Shown: positions 42,973 to 53,043 of the stretch, one piece after another
Layout of the letters: the number at the start of each line of letters is the position of its first letter
How positions within the stretch are numbered: position 1 is the stretch's first letter
Origin: Acidimicrobiaceae bacterium
GTDB taxonomy: Bacteria > Actinomycetota > Acidimicrobiia > Acidimicrobiales > RAAP-2
Assembly (NCBI GenBank): GCA_003164095.1
Contig: PLRX01000111.1
Span: forward strand, 1 to 64,000
Length of the DNA: 64,000 nucleotides
Direction of reading: 5' to 3'
The notes under the pieces: model-generated
What the model saw: the letters and a program-made list of their open reading frames with translations, nothing else
Database searches by the model: none
What the model was told of the DNA's origin: nothing
Translations under genes and position numbers: made by a program

Positions 42973-44055
42973 ATGCCCGGAGACACCACACCCTCCCCCG
43001 TCACCCTCTCACCACCCCGCCGGGGCGAGCCCGAGCGCCCCGCCATCGACCCCACGGAGGCGAGGGCCCGCATCCACACCGCAGAGGTCGCGCTGCTCGA
43101 CGAGCAGCGGCTGCTGACCGGCGGGGAGCTCGCCGGTCTCGCCGCCCTGCCCGACGCCTACGTCACGTCGCTGGCCGCACTCGCCCACCAGGTTCGTCTG
43201 GCCTGGTGCGGCCCCGAGGTCGAAGTCGAGGGGATCCTGTCGGCCAAGACGGGCGGATGCCCCGAGGACTGCCACTTCTGCTCCCAGTCGTCACGCTTCG
43301 ACACCCCGGTCAAGGCCACCCCGTTCCTCGATACCGACGAGGTGCTCCAGGCCGCCGAGGAGACCAAGGCGGCCGGCGCCTCCGAGTTCTGCATCGTGCT
43401 GGCCATCCGTGGCCCCGACGAGCGGACGATGCAGCGCATCCTCGAACTCGTCCCGATGGTCCAGGAGCAGACCGGTCTCAACGTCGCCGTCAGCGCAGGC
43501 CTGCTGACCGACGAGCAGGCCCGGCGGTTTGCCGAGGCCGGGGTGCACCGCTACAACCACAATCTCGAGACGGCACGTTCGTTCTTCCCCAACGTGGTGA
43601 CCACCCATACGTGGGAGGAGCGCGAGGAGACGTGCCGGCTCGTGCGCGACCACGGCATGGAGCTCTGCTGCGGCGCGCTCATCGGCATGGGCGAGTCCGA
43701 CGAGCAGCGTATCGAGCTGCTGGTCCAGCTCCAGGAGCTGGACCCCACCGAGGTGCCCCTCAACTTCCTGAATCCCCGGCCCGGCACCCCGCTCGGCTCC
43801 GAGCAGCCGGTGGCGGCGTGGGAGGCCATCCGGTGGATCGCCCTCTTCCGGCTCGGCCTGCCCGGCGTCATCCTCCGCTACGCTGGCGGCCGCGAAGTCA
43901 CCCTCAGGGAGCTCCAGTCGATGGGCATGACGTCCGGGATCAATGCGCTGATCGTCGGCAACTACCTGACGACACTCGGACGGTCCGCCGACGAGGACCT
44001 CCAGATGCTGTCCGACCTCCGGATGCCGGTGGGCGCCCTGACCGGCGTCCTCTGA
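42973..44055 (+). CDS. bioB: Biotin synthase (radical SAM)
   Basis: GILSAKTGGCPEDCHFCSQSSRFDTPV (CxxxCxxC), YNHNLETARSFFPNVVTTHTWEER, NFLNPRPGTPL. Confidence 0.97.
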   Translation: MPGDTTPSPVTLSPPRRGEPERPAIDPTEARARIHTAEVALLDEQRLLTGGELAGLAALPDAYVTSLAALAHQVRLAWCGPEVEVEGILSAKTGGCPEDCHFCSQSSRFDTPVKATPFLDTDEVLQAAEETKAAGASEFCIVLAIRGPDERTMQRILELVPMVQEQTGLNVAVSAGLLTDEQARRFAEAGVHRYNHNLETARSFFPNVVTTHTWEEREETCRLVRDHGMELCCGALIGMGESDEQRIELLVQLQELDPTEVPLNFLNPRPGTPLGSEQPVAAWEAIRWIALFRLGLPGVILRYAGGREVTLRELQSMGMTSGINALIVGNYLTTLGRSADEDLQMLSDLRMPVGALTGVL

Positions 44056-44065
44056 GTAGACCGAC

Positions 44066-44254
44066 ATGGACGGCGTGACCGATGTGACCGCCAGCCACTG
44101 CACCGGCTGCGGGTCGGCGTCGTGTCCCGGCTGCAGCCGCACCCTCGACCCGCCGCGGTTCTGCGCCGAGTGTGGCCGTCGCCTGACGGTGGCCGTCTCA
44201 CCGGGCGGGTACCGGGCGCGGTGCCGTGATCACGGGGAGCTGACCGGCCCGTAA
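44066..44254 (+). CDS. bsaP: Biotin synthase auxiliary protein-like small Cys-rich protein
   Basis: 62 aa: [46 protein letters not shown]; directly downstream of bioB. Confidence 0.8.
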   Translation: MDGVTDVTASHCTGCGSASCPGCSRTLDPPRFCAECGRRLTVAVSPGGYRARCRDHGELTGP

Positions 44255-44596
44255 TGCGCCAGAGGAGGCCAGCGGGGCACGCCGTCGGCTGTGGCTCAGT
44301 TGCACACCGGTGACATGGCGTCCACTCCCTCGTGCGGAGTGCCCGCCCACCCCGCACTGTGAGAGCGCAGGCCGGCACGCTCGACCAACTCAGCGGTCAG
44401 TACGTCCATGCGGCGGCCGACGACTGGCGAGGCATGAGCCAGGCTTGACGCAAGCGAGCAGGATCGGATTCCTGAGCCTCTGGCTGCCCCCCGCCTCGAC
44501 CGCGTTCTGGCAGACGTCCGGCATCCGTTCCGGAACACCGCACCGGCCTCCGGATCGGTCCCGTTCCGGTCGGGGGCACCGGGTTAGGTTTGGCTG

Positions 44597-45268
44597 ATGG
44601 GCAACCTGCTGGTGGCTGTGCTGCCTCTGGCACTGGGTGCGGCGGTGAGTCCCACCCTCCTGGCACTCCAACTCCTGGTCCTCTCGGGAGGCACCCACCG
44701 GCTGGCGAGGGCCTGGGCGCTGGCTGCCGGTGCAGCCCTCGTGCTCGCCGCCTTCTCCCTCCTCTGTGTCACCGCGCTCTCGCGGGTGCGGCCCAGTCAT
44801 GCACACAAGTCGGCCACCGATGCCGCCGTGCTGATCGCCTCCGGCGTCCTGCTCGGCGCGCTGGCCGTCCGCTCCCGGATCCGCAAGCCGACGGTGGGAG
44901 AGCGACACACGTCGAGGATCGGCACCCGCTTGACCACGGCGCCGTCCAGCTGGTTCCTCGGCGTGGGTGCCTTCGGGATGGTCGTCAACTTCTCGACCCT
45001 CCTCCTCGTACTGCCGGCCGTACACGAGATCACCCATTCGACCGCCGCCACATCGGCCAAGGTGACCGCCTTCGTCGTGCTCTACGTGATCGTGCTCCTC
45101 CCGGTCCTCGTCCCCGTGGTGCTCGCCCAACTTCTGGGCAGTCGGGCCGACCACGCCCTCGATGCCACCCACCAGTGGGTGGGACGCAACGCACGGACCA
45201 TCGGCACGGTCATCGAGGCCGTCTTCGCCGTCTACCTGGTGATCAAGGGTGTGCGGGCCATCCCCTAG
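44597..45268 (+). CDS. GAP (Sap)-family polytopic membrane protein
   Basis: LLVAVLPLALGAAVSPTLLALQLLVLSGG..., multiple TM segments; LysE/GAP-like. Confidence 0.75.
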   Translation: MGNLLVAVLPLALGAAVSPTLLALQLLVLSGGTHRLARAWALAAGAALVLAAFSLLCVTALSRVRPSHAHKSATDAAVLIASGVLLGALAVRSRIRKPTVGERHTSRIGTRLTTAPSSWFLGVGAFGMVVNFSTLLLVLPAVHEITHSTAATSAKVTAFVVLYVIVLLPVLVPVVLAQLLGSRADHALDATHQWVGRNARTIGTVIEAVFAVYLVIKGVRAIP

Positions 45269-45321
45269 GACGAGGGCCTTCCCCTAGTCTGGGAGTTCCC
45301 ATCACCGACGAGGAGGCTCCC

Positions 45322-45729
45322 ATGGACTGGAAGCTCGAGCTGGTGGTCGTGCCCGTGGCTGACCAGGACCTCGCCAAGGCCTTCTACCTGGATGCCATGG
45401 ACTTCGACCTGATCGTCGACCACCGCGCCGGCGAGCACTTCCGGGTCATCCAGGCGTCGCCGCCCGGGTCCGCATGCGCCGTGGCGCTCATGGCCAACGC
45501 GGAGTCCGCCGGGACGGTCCGGGGGCTCCACCTGGTGGTCCAGGACATCGAGCAGGCCCGTGCCGAGGTGACCGGCCGCGGCGTCGAGGCCGGTCCGCTC
45601 ATCCACTTTGTCGAGGGGCAGCCGGAGGAGGGACCCGACCCCGAGCGGCGGGACTACAACACCTTCTTCGAGTTCAGCGATCCCGACGGCAACAGCTGGA
45701 TGGTCCAGGAGGTCGCCAGCCGGCCCTGA
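45322..45729 (+). CDS. VOC/glyoxalase-family protein
   Basis: LELVVVPVADQDLAKAFYLDAMDFDLIVDHRAGEHFRVIQASPPGSACAV...FFEFSDPDGNSWMVQEV. Confidence 0.9.
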   Translation: MDWKLELVVVPVADQDLAKAFYLDAMDFDLIVDHRAGEHFRVIQASPPGSACAVALMANAESAGTVRGLHLVVQDIEQARAEVTGRGVEAGPLIHFVEGQPEEGPDPERRDYNTFFEFSDPDGNSWMVQEVASRP

Positions 45730-45792
45730 CCGGTTCGCACGGTCCCGGGGGACCGACAACACGCTCCACGCCGCTCCTCATAGGGTGTCCCC

Positions 45793-47430
45793 ATGGATCG
45801 CCCGAACATCCTCCTGATCATGACGGACGAAGAGCGCTACCCGCCTCCGTACGAGTCGGCGGACGTCAGGGCCTTCCGCACCTCGCAGCTCACGGCGCGC
45901 GAGTCGATCCGGGCCAGAGGGCGCGAGTTCCACCGCCACTACGCCGGCTCGACCGCCTGCACACCCAGTCGCGCCACCCTGTTCACGGGGCAGTACCCCT
46001 CGCTGCACGGGGTGTCGGCCACCGACGGTACGGCCAAGCACGCCACCGACCCCGCCATGCACTGGCTCGACCCCGATGCGGTGCCGACACTCGGCGACTG
46101 GTTCCGGGCCGGCGGCTACCGCACCCACTACCGGGGCAAGTGGCACGTGTCGCACGTCAACCTCGAGACACCCGGGACCCACGAGGGCCTGATGGCATCG
46201 GACGACGAGGGTCGCCCGCTGCCAGCCGCCGTCGACGCGTACCGCAAGGCCGACCGGCTCGACCCGTTCGGGTTCTCGGGCTGGATCGGTCGCGAGCCCC
46301 ACGGCGCCGCCAAGTCCGACTGCGGCACCGTCCGCGACGGCGTGTTCGCCGAGCAGGTGGTCGAGCTATTCGACGATCTGGCCGCCGCCCGGGCCGACGG
46401 ACCGTGGCTGACCGTCGCCTCGTTCGTGAACCCCCACGACATCACCTTCTCGGGTTTCGGATGGGAGCAGTTGCTCCAGTTCGGACCGCCCGGCGACACT
46501 GTGCCCGACGTTCCCGAGGCGCCGTCCCAGTCCGACTCCTTCGCCGGTCGTCCGCCCTGTCAGGCCGCCTTCCCGGGCGCCTGGGACCGGATGGTCTACC
46601 CCACCGCCACCGACCTCGGCTACCGGCGGCTCTACTACCACCTCCATGCGCTGGTGGACCGGGCCATCGGACGGATCCTGGCCGCCCTCGACCGCAGTGG
46701 CATGGCCGACGAGACCGTCGTGGTCCTCACCTCCGACCACGGCGACCTGGTGGGCGCCCACGGGGGGCTCGTCCAGAAGTGGTTCAACGCCTTCGACGAG
46801 GCCGTGCGGGTGCCGTTGGTGGTGAGCGGCCCGGACATCCCGTCCGGTGGTCCCGGCGTGTCGATCCCCACCAGCCACGTCGACCTCGTGCCCACCCTCC
46901 TCGGCCTGGCCCGCATCGATCCCGAGCGGGCGGCAGAAGGGGTGGGTCGGCACCACGACGAGGTCCATCGACTGCCCGGCCGCGACCTCAGCGCCCTGAT
47001 CCGGGGAACCGTCGACGAGTTGTCGCTCGTGTCACCCGTCTACTTCATGACCGAGGACAACGTGACGGCCGGTGCCGACCAGGTCAACATCCTGACCGGT
47101 GAGCCGTTCGCCGCCATCACCGGGGCCACCTCCATCGAGTCGGTGGTGGCGCCCCTGCCCACCGGCGCCCGTGGGGCCAGCGAGTTGTGGAAGATCAACC
47201 ACTACTACGAGCGGCTCGACGAGTGGAACGGCGACCACGGCATCGTCCCGAACCCGTTCCTGGGGCCTGCCGCCGAGCCACTGTACGAACTGCACAACCT
47301 GACCCGGGACCCCGAGGAGCGGACCAACCTGGCCGACGGCCAACCCGAGACACTGTCGCTGATGCAGTCGGTGCTCGACGTCCAGCGCGAGGCGAAGCGG
47401 CTCCTGCCGTCACTGCGGAACCCGGGCTGA
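45793..47430 (+). CDS. Sulfatase-family hydrolase (formylglycine-type)
   Basis: RPNILLIMTDEERYPP, STACTPSRATLFTGQYPSLHG (CxPxR), GKWHV, VVLTSDHGDLVGAHG. Confidence 0.94.
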   Translation: MDRPNILLIMTDEERYPPPYESADVRAFRTSQLTARESIRARGREFHRHYAGSTACTPSRATLFTGQYPSLHGVSATDGTAKHATDPAMHWLDPDAVPTLGDWFRAGGYRTHYRGKWHVSHVNLETPGTHEGLMASDDEGRPLPAAVDAYRKADRLDPFGFSGWIGREPHGAAKSDCGTVRDGVFAEQVVELFDDLAAARADGPWLTVASFVNPHDITFSGFGWEQLLQFGPPGDTVPDVPEAPSQSDSFAGRPPCQAAFPGAWDRMVYPTATDLGYRRLYYHLHALVDRAIGRILAALDRSGMADETVVVLTSDHGDLVGAHGGLVQKWFNAFDEAVRVPLVVSGPDIPSGGPGVSIPTSHVDLVPTLLGLARIDPERAAEGVGRHHDEVHRLPGRDLSALIRGTVDELSLVSPVYFMTEDNVTAGADQVNILTGEPFAAITGATSIESVVAPLPTGARGASELWKINHYYERLDEWNGDHGIVPNPFLGPAAEPLYELHNLTRDPEERTNLADGQPETLSLMQSVLDVQREAKRLLPSLRNPG

Positions 47431-47461
47431 GCCGGGATCCGGCTCGAGCGTCGCGCCGCGC

Positions 47462-47743
47462 TCAGCCGGCCGGGACCTTCCAGCCGCGACCCTCGGCGAT
47501 CTCCTTGCAGGTGGGACAGATCGGGTAGCGCTTCGGATTGCGGCCGGGCACCCAGATCTTTCCGCACAGGGCCTTCACCGCCGTGCCGTTGACCATCCCC
47601 TCCACCACCGACGGGCCCGCGGAGACGAAGTCCCCCTTCTCGGGCTTGAAGCCTTCGAGCACGATGTGCGACATGCGCTCGTGGTCGCCGTCGAGCTCGG
47701 GGTCCACCTGCACGGGGGAGATGGTGATGCCGGTGTCGGTCAT
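47462..47743 (-). CDS. DUF3039-family protein
   Basis: SHIVLEGFKPEKGDFVSAGPSVVEGMVNGTAVKALCGKIWVPGRNPKRYPICPTCKEI. Confidence 0.85.
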   Translation of the reverse strand: MTDTGITISPVQVDPELDGDHERMSHIVLEGFKPEKGDFVSAGPSVVEGMVNGTAVKALCGKIWVPGRNPKRYPICPTCKEIAEGRGWKVPAG

Positions 47744-47897
47744 GACACCAGGATCGCGCACCGGCGGGTCCCGGGTCGACGACGGCGTCGGGCGGCCGGC
47801 CACGGGTGGCGCACCGGCTCCAGTGGCCGGGCTTGCTGGCCCCCGGCGTCGCACCGGGCGGGGCCGAGGGCCCCGGGACGGCCCCTAGGCTTGGGCT

Positions 47898-48500
47898 ATG
47901 CCGTCCCGCACCCTGGTACTCGCCTCGGGTTCGCCCGCGCGCCTGGCTCTATTGCGGGCGGCGGGGTTCGCCCCTGAGGTGGCGGTGAGCGGTGTCGCCG
48001 AGGACGACATCGATCCTGCGGACACCGCCGGCTCGGTCGGTCGGCTCGCCGCTGCAAAGGCCGCAGCCGTAGCGCGCCCCGAGGGAGACGCCCTGGTCAT
48101 CGGGTGCGACTCGATGCTCGAGTTCGAGGGTCGGCCCCACGGCAAACCGGCGTCGGCGGCCGAGGCCCGGAGCTGGCTCACGGCCATGCGCGGGCGTTCG
48201 GGCACCCTGTGGACCGGCCACTGCGTCGTCGACGAGGCCACCGGCGAGCGCGCCGAGGAGACTGTCGGGACCACGGTGCGGTTCGGGGTGACCACCGACG
48301 ACGAGCTCGACGCCTACCTGGCCCTCCCCGACATCCTGGCGGTGGCCGGCGCCTTCACCCTCGACGGTCGCTCGGCACCGTTCATCGACGGTATCGACGG
48401 CGACCACGGCAACGTGATCGGCCTGTCCCTGCCGGCGTTCCGGCGCCTGCTCGGCCGCCTCGGCGTGTCGGTGGTCGACCTCTGGACGGAGGACGCATGA
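47898..48500 (+). CDS. maf: Maf-family nucleotide pyrophosphatase
   Basis: TLVLASGSPARLALLRAAGFAPEVAVSGVAEDDID, LVIGCDSMLEFEGRPHGKPASAAEA. Confidence 0.94.
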   Translation: MPSRTLVLASGSPARLALLRAAGFAPEVAVSGVAEDDIDPADTAGSVGRLAAAKAAAVARPEGDALVIGCDSMLEFEGRPHGKPASAAEARSWLTAMRGRSGTLWTGHCVVDEATGERAEETVGTTVRFGVTTDDELDAYLALPDILAVAGAFTLDGRSAPFIDGIDGDHGNVIGLSLPAFRRLLGRLGVSVVDLWTEDA

Positions 48501-49663
48501 GCGACACGGCAGCCGGGGCGGGAGCGGTCAGCGGGGCACAGGTGGCGCCCCCGCTGAGGTTCGGCAACCTGGTCGTCGACGTGCCCGTCGTACTCGCCCC
48601 CATGGCCGGGGTGACGAACAGTGCCTTCCGCACGTTGTGCCGCGGCTACGGCGCCGGGCTCTACGTGAGTGAGATGGTGACGGCGCGGGCCCTGGTGGAG
48701 GGCAACGCGAAGACGTTGGGAATGGCGTCGTTCGGCGCCGACGAGACCGTGCGAAGTGTGCAGTTGTCGAGCGTCGACCCCACGGTGATGGGCCGGGCCG
48801 TGCGGCGCCTGGTCGACGAGATCGGCGTGGACCACATCGACCTCAACTTCGGGTGCCCGGCCGGCAAGGTGACCCGCCAGGGGGCGGGGGCCGCGCTCCC
48901 CCTCCACCGTGCCCTGTTCCGCGACATCGTGCGGGCCGCCGTCACCAACGCGGGGACCGTGCCGGTCACTGTCAAGCTCCGCAAGGGCGTCGACGACGCC
49001 CATCTCACCTATCTCGACTCCGGCCGGACCGCCGAGGACGCGGGGGCCGCGGCCGTCACCCTCCACGCCCGCACGGCCGAGCAGCTCTATTCGGGCGCGG
49101 CCGACTGGGAGGCCATCGGGCGGCTGAAGGAGGCGGTGACGACCATCCCGGTCCTGGGTAACGGCGACCTGTGGGAGGCGGCCGACGCCCTGGCCATGAC
49201 GGCGGCCACGGGCTGCGACGGCGTCGTCGTCGGGCGTGGGTGCCTGGGTCGCCCCTGGTTGTTCCGGGACCTGGCCGCGGTCTTCCGCAACGAGCCCGTC
49301 CCCGACCCACCCGGCCTGGGTGAGGTCTGTTCGATGATGCTCGTCCACCTCGACCTGCTGTGCGGGCTCTTCGGTCAGGACCTCGGCACCCGGCAGTTCC
49401 GCAAGCACACCGGCTGGTACCTGACGGGGTTCCCCGTGGGTTCCCAGGTCCGCCGGGACCTGGCCCTGGCGTCGACCTTCGCCGAGGTCGAGGGCCTCCT
49501 CCACGGCCTCGATCACACGCTGCCGTTCCCGCCCGAGGCGCTGCGGATGGCCCGCGGCCACACCAATGGCCCACGGCCCGTCCACCTGCCCGACCGGTGG
49601 CTCGAGACGGTGGACGACCCCACGCCGCCGGCCGGTGGCGACCTGCTCGTCTCGGGCGGATGA
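48497..49663 (+). CDS. dusB: tRNA-dihydrouridine synthase
   Basis: VVLAPMAGVTNSAFRTLCRGYGAGLYVSEMV, HIDLNFGCPAGKVTRQGAGAALP, VTVKLRKG. Confidence 0.94.
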   Translation: MSDTAAGAGAVSGAQVAPPLRFGNLVVDVPVVLAPMAGVTNSAFRTLCRGYGAGLYVSEMVTARALVEGNAKTLGMASFGADETVRSVQLSSVDPTVMGRAVRRLVDEIGVDHIDLNFGCPAGKVTRQGAGAALPLHRALFRDIVRAAVTNAGTVPVTVKLRKGVDDAHLTYLDSGRTAEDAGAAAVTLHARTAEQLYSGAADWEAIGRLKEAVTTIPVLGNGDLWEAADALAMTAATGCDGVVVGRGCLGRPWLFRDLAAVFRNEPVPDPPGLGEVCSMMLVHLDLLCGLFGQDLGTRQFRKHTGWYLTGFPVGSQVRRDLALASTFAEVEGLLHGLDHTLPFPPEALRMARGHTNGPRPVHLPDRWLETVDDPTPPAGGDLLVSGG

Positions 49664-51105
49664 GTCCCACCCCGGCACGGGCGACCTCGAACGGTCGCCC
49701 GCGTGCCGCTGTCGTCGGGGCGAACGGATTCGTCGGGCGCAACCTGGTCCCCCACCTGGTGGACCACGGGTGGACGGTCCGGGCACTGGTGCGCGGCGCC
49801 GACGTCGAGGACCGGGACCACGTCGAGGTCCGGCCGGCCGAGGTCGGCGACACGGCGGCGGTGACCGAGGCCCTGACCGGCTGCGGGGTGGCCTACTACC
49901 TCGTGCACGCCATGGCCGGGGGCGAGGGGTTCGCCGACCGGGACAAGTCCCTGGCCCGGTCGTTCGCCGAGGCGGCGTCGGCCGCAGGTGTCGGTCGCAT
50001 CGTCTACCTCGGAGCTCTCGGTCACGAGCACCTCTCCACCCACCTCGCCAGCCGCCAGGAAGTCGGTGCGCTGCTCGGGAGCACCGGTGTGCCGGTCGTC
50101 GAACTGCGTGCGGCCGTGGTGCTCGGAGCCGGGAGCATCTCCTTCGAGATGATCCGCTACCTGACCGAACGCCTCCCGATGATGGTCTGCCCCCGCTGGG
50201 TCGACACCCCGACCCAGCCGATCGCTCTCTCGGACCTGCTGGACTACCTGTGCGGGTCGGCAACAGTGGAGCCCGGGATCTACGAGGTCGGGTGCACGGA
50301 TGCCACCACCTACCGCCAGATGATGGACGCCTACGCCCGGGTGCGCGGCCTGCGCCCACGGTTCGTCGTGAAGGTCCCGGTGCTCACCCCCGCCCTGTCC
50401 GCCCACTGGGTCGACCTGGTGACCCCCGTGGACGCCAGCGTGAGCCACGCCCTCATCGAGAGTCTGACCAACGAGGTCACCGTGCGCACACGCGATCGCA
50501 CGGACGCCGCGTTCGACGTCCGCCCGCTCTCGGTCGAGCAGGCGATCCGTGCCGCACTGGACGACCAGGCCGACGGGATCGCCGCCGACCTCTTCGAGCG
50601 CGTCCACGGCCTCTCGGACGGCGTGTACACCGACCGGAGCACGGCACGTGTCGCCGCCGACGACGTCGCCGGGGATGGCTCCATCCGCGGGTTCGCCCAG
50701 GATCTCGACGACTGTGGCGGCCGCCTCTCCTGGTACGGACTGCCGTTCGCCTGGCTGCTGCGGATCACGTTGGGCAACGTCTTCGGTGAGGACCTCCGGC
50801 TCACTCGGCCCGAGGCGGTCACGACCGGGGCCACCGTCGACTGGTGGACCGTGGTCCATCGGGAACCCGAGGTCCTGGTGCTCCGGTCCACGCAGTGGTT
50901 CTGCGGCGAGGCGTGGCTCGGCTTCCGGACCTCCCCGACCGGGCCGCGTGTCGTCGAGCAGGTGGGTTCGCTCCGGACCAAGGGGGTCATCGGCATGGCC
51001 TACTGGTGGCTGCTGTGGCCGATCCACCAGTTCGCCTTCCGGGCCATGGTCACCCATCGCCGGGCCCGGGCCCACCGGGCCGCCCGCCGCTTGCGTCGAC
51101 GCTGA
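49660..51105 (+). CDS. NAD(P)-binding SDR-like protein with C-terminal DUF2867-like domain
   Basis: AAVVGANGFVGRNLVPHLVDHGWTVRALVRG; C-terminal LRLTRPEAVTTGATVDWWTVVHREPEVLVLRS...GEAWLGFRT. Confidence 0.88.
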   Translation: MSPTPARATSNGRPRAAVVGANGFVGRNLVPHLVDHGWTVRALVRGADVEDRDHVEVRPAEVGDTAAVTEALTGCGVAYYLVHAMAGGEGFADRDKSLARSFAEAASAAGVGRIVYLGALGHEHLSTHLASRQEVGALLGSTGVPVVELRAAVVLGAGSISFEMIRYLTERLPMMVCPRWVDTPTQPIALSDLLDYLCGSATVEPGIYEVGCTDATTYRQMMDAYARVRGLRPRFVVKVPVLTPALSAHWVDLVTPVDASVSHALIESLTNEVTVRTRDRTDAAFDVRPLSVEQAIRAALDDQADGIAADLFERVHGLSDGVYTDRSTARVAADDVAGDGSIRGFAQDLDDCGGRLSWYGLPFAWLLRITLGNVFGEDLRLTRPEAVTTGATVDWWTVVHREPEVLVLRSTQWFCGEAWLGFRTSPTGPRVVEQVGSLRTKGVIGMAYWWLLWPIHQFAFRAMVTHRRARAHRAARRLRRR

Positions 51106-51235
51106 GGTTGGCGGGTGTAGCGCCCGCCGATCGACCCGCCACGCCGGTGTGGGAGACTAGGGGAGTTGACCTCGTCGGGATCCTCGACGCCGTGTGGGGA
51201 TCCACCCGCACCGGACCGGTCACCGCTCCCCCCAC

Positions 51236-52834
51236 ATGATCGTCGGATCCTCCCTCACCATCGAGATCGGTGACCGCACTCTCCTGCGCGACGCCTCATT
51301 CGTCGTCGGCGCCGGCGAGAAGGTCGGCCTCGTCGGGCGCAACGGCACCGGCAAGTCGACGTTCATCTCGGTCGTCATCAACGAGCCCGGCCGCAACGTG
51401 CGGTCCACCGGCAGCGCCGCCATCCGCGGCACCTACGGCTACCTCCCCCAGGTACCCGAGCCGCACGGGCTCGGCCTCGAGCCAAACGGCTTCTCACACG
51501 TGCTGTCGGGCCGGGGCCTCGACATCCTGGACGATGCCCTGGGCAAGGCCCGGGTCCAGATGGCCAAGGACCCCTCCACCGAGAACATCGCCCTCTTCAG
51601 CGACCTCGAGGAGCAGTTCCGCGAGAACGGTGGCTACGAGGCCGAGTCCACCATGGCGCGGCTGGCCGACGGCCTCGGACTGCGCCAGGAGCTGCTGCTC
51701 GAGGACATCGAGAGCCTGTCCGGTGGGCAGCGACGACGGGTCGACCTGATCCGGATCCTCTTCCAGGGGCCGGACACCATGATCCTCGACGAGCCGACCA
51801 ACCACCTCGACCGGCCGGCCAAGAAGTGGCTGATGGACGAGCTCGAGAGCTTCCCGGGGGCCATCCTGGTGGTCTCCCACGACCTGAAGCTGCTCGACCG
51901 ATCGATCAACAAGGTCCTCCACCTGTCCGACGCCCGACTCTCCGAGTTCAAGGGGACCTACTCGTCGTACCTGGTGCAGCTCGAGGCAGACCTGTCCCAA
52001 CGGGAGCGCTCGGCGCAGCTCGAGGGGCGCGAGATCGACCGGCTCAGCCAGCTGGCCGACTCCATGCGGGGCAGCACCAACCGACGGGCCCGTATCGCCA
52101 AGTCGCTCGACAAGCGGGTCGAGCGACTCGAGACGGGGCGCACCGAGGTGCACAAACGCGAGAAGAAGAGCTCGTTCAAGCTCCCCACCCCGGCCCGCTC
52201 CGGCGAGGTCCCGCTGCGGGTCGACCACCTCTGTGTCCGCTACGACGCCCATACCGTGCTGGCCGACGTCGACTTCCACTGCCGCCGGGGCGACCGGGTC
52301 GTGGTCATCGGGCGCAACGGCGCCGGCAAGTCCAGCCTGCTGCGGTGCCTCGCCGGGGTCCAGGAGCCGACGGGGGGGGCCGTCGAGCCGGGTGTGAACG
52401 TGGCCCTCGGCTACTTCGCCCAGGAGCACGAGCAGGTCGACCTCTCGGTCACCGTGCTCGACAACATCGACGACCGCATCCTGACCAAGGAGTCCGAGCG
52501 GCGGGCCCTCCTCGGCTCCTTCGGACTGGTCGGCAATGTCGCCTACCAGATGCCCAAGACGCTCTCGGGTGGCGAGCGGGCCAAGCTCGGCCTCGCCATG
52601 CTGGCCGCCGGCCGGGCCAACGTCCTGCTCCTCGACGAGCCGACCAACAACCTCGACCCGACCTCCATCGAGGCGGTCGGGACCATGCTGTCTGACTGGC
52701 CCGGGACCGTCATCGTGGTGAGCCACGACCGGTCCTTCGTGGAGGCACTCGAGCCCACCCACGCCCTGAAGTTGCCGGACGAGGTCTTCACGCACTGGCG
52801 CGACGACTACCTCGACATGGTGGAGATGAAGTAG
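51236..52834 (+). CDS. ABC-F family ATPase
   Basis: Two Walker A (GLVGRNGTGKST, VVIGRNGAGKSS) and two LSGGQRRRVDL / LSGGERAKLGLAML signatures; no TM region. Confidence 0.95.
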   Translation: MIVGSSLTIEIGDRTLLRDASFVVGAGEKVGLVGRNGTGKSTFISVVINEPGRNVRSTGSAAIRGTYGYLPQVPEPHGLGLEPNGFSHVLSGRGLDILDDALGKARVQMAKDPSTENIALFSDLEEQFRENGGYEAESTMARLADGLGLRQELLLEDIESLSGGQRRRVDLIRILFQGPDTMILDEPTNHLDRPAKKWLMDELESFPGAILVVSHDLKLLDRSINKVLHLSDARLSEFKGTYSSYLVQLEADLSQRERSAQLEGREIDRLSQLADSMRGSTNRRARIAKSLDKRVERLETGRTEVHKREKKSSFKLPTPARSGEVPLRVDHLCVRYDAHTVLADVDFHCRRGDRVVVIGRNGAGKSSLLRCLAGVQEPTGGAVEPGVNVALGYFAQEHEQVDLSVTVLDNIDDRILTKESERRALLGSFGLVGNVAYQMPKTLSGGERAKLGLAMLAAGRANVLLLDEPTNNLDPTSIEAVGTMLSDWPGTVIVVSHDRSFVEALEPTHALKLPDEVFTHWRDDYLDMVEMK

Positions 52835-53043
52835 CAGGGTCGGTGTCGTCCTCCGGCGCCAGGGACCGGGTCCCTCGATGACCATCACCTCCGACACCGC
52901 GTTCCGCAAGGGGCCCGACGTGTTCGGAGCGGTCGTCTGGGCGATGTCCGCAGTCGCCTGGGACGCGCCGTCCCCGTGTCACTGCTTCACCCGTCGCCTG
53001 ACTCGCTGAGCCAGCCGGGACGTGAGCCCGACCGGCACCCGGA

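Noticed and set aside
44296-44538. 80-aa minus-strand ORF in the bsaP/GAP intergenic gap
   Set aside because: No motifs, no clear RBS, and overlapping shadow frames; unsupported.
48314-50359. 681-aa minus-strand ORF antisense to maf/dus/SDR genes
   Set aside because: Low-complexity Arg/Pro/Gly composition with no motifs; the opposite strand carries clear families. GC-rich antisense artefact.
51494-52909. 471-aa minus-strand ORF antisense to the ABC-F gene
   Set aside because: Shadow ORF of high-GC coding DNA.
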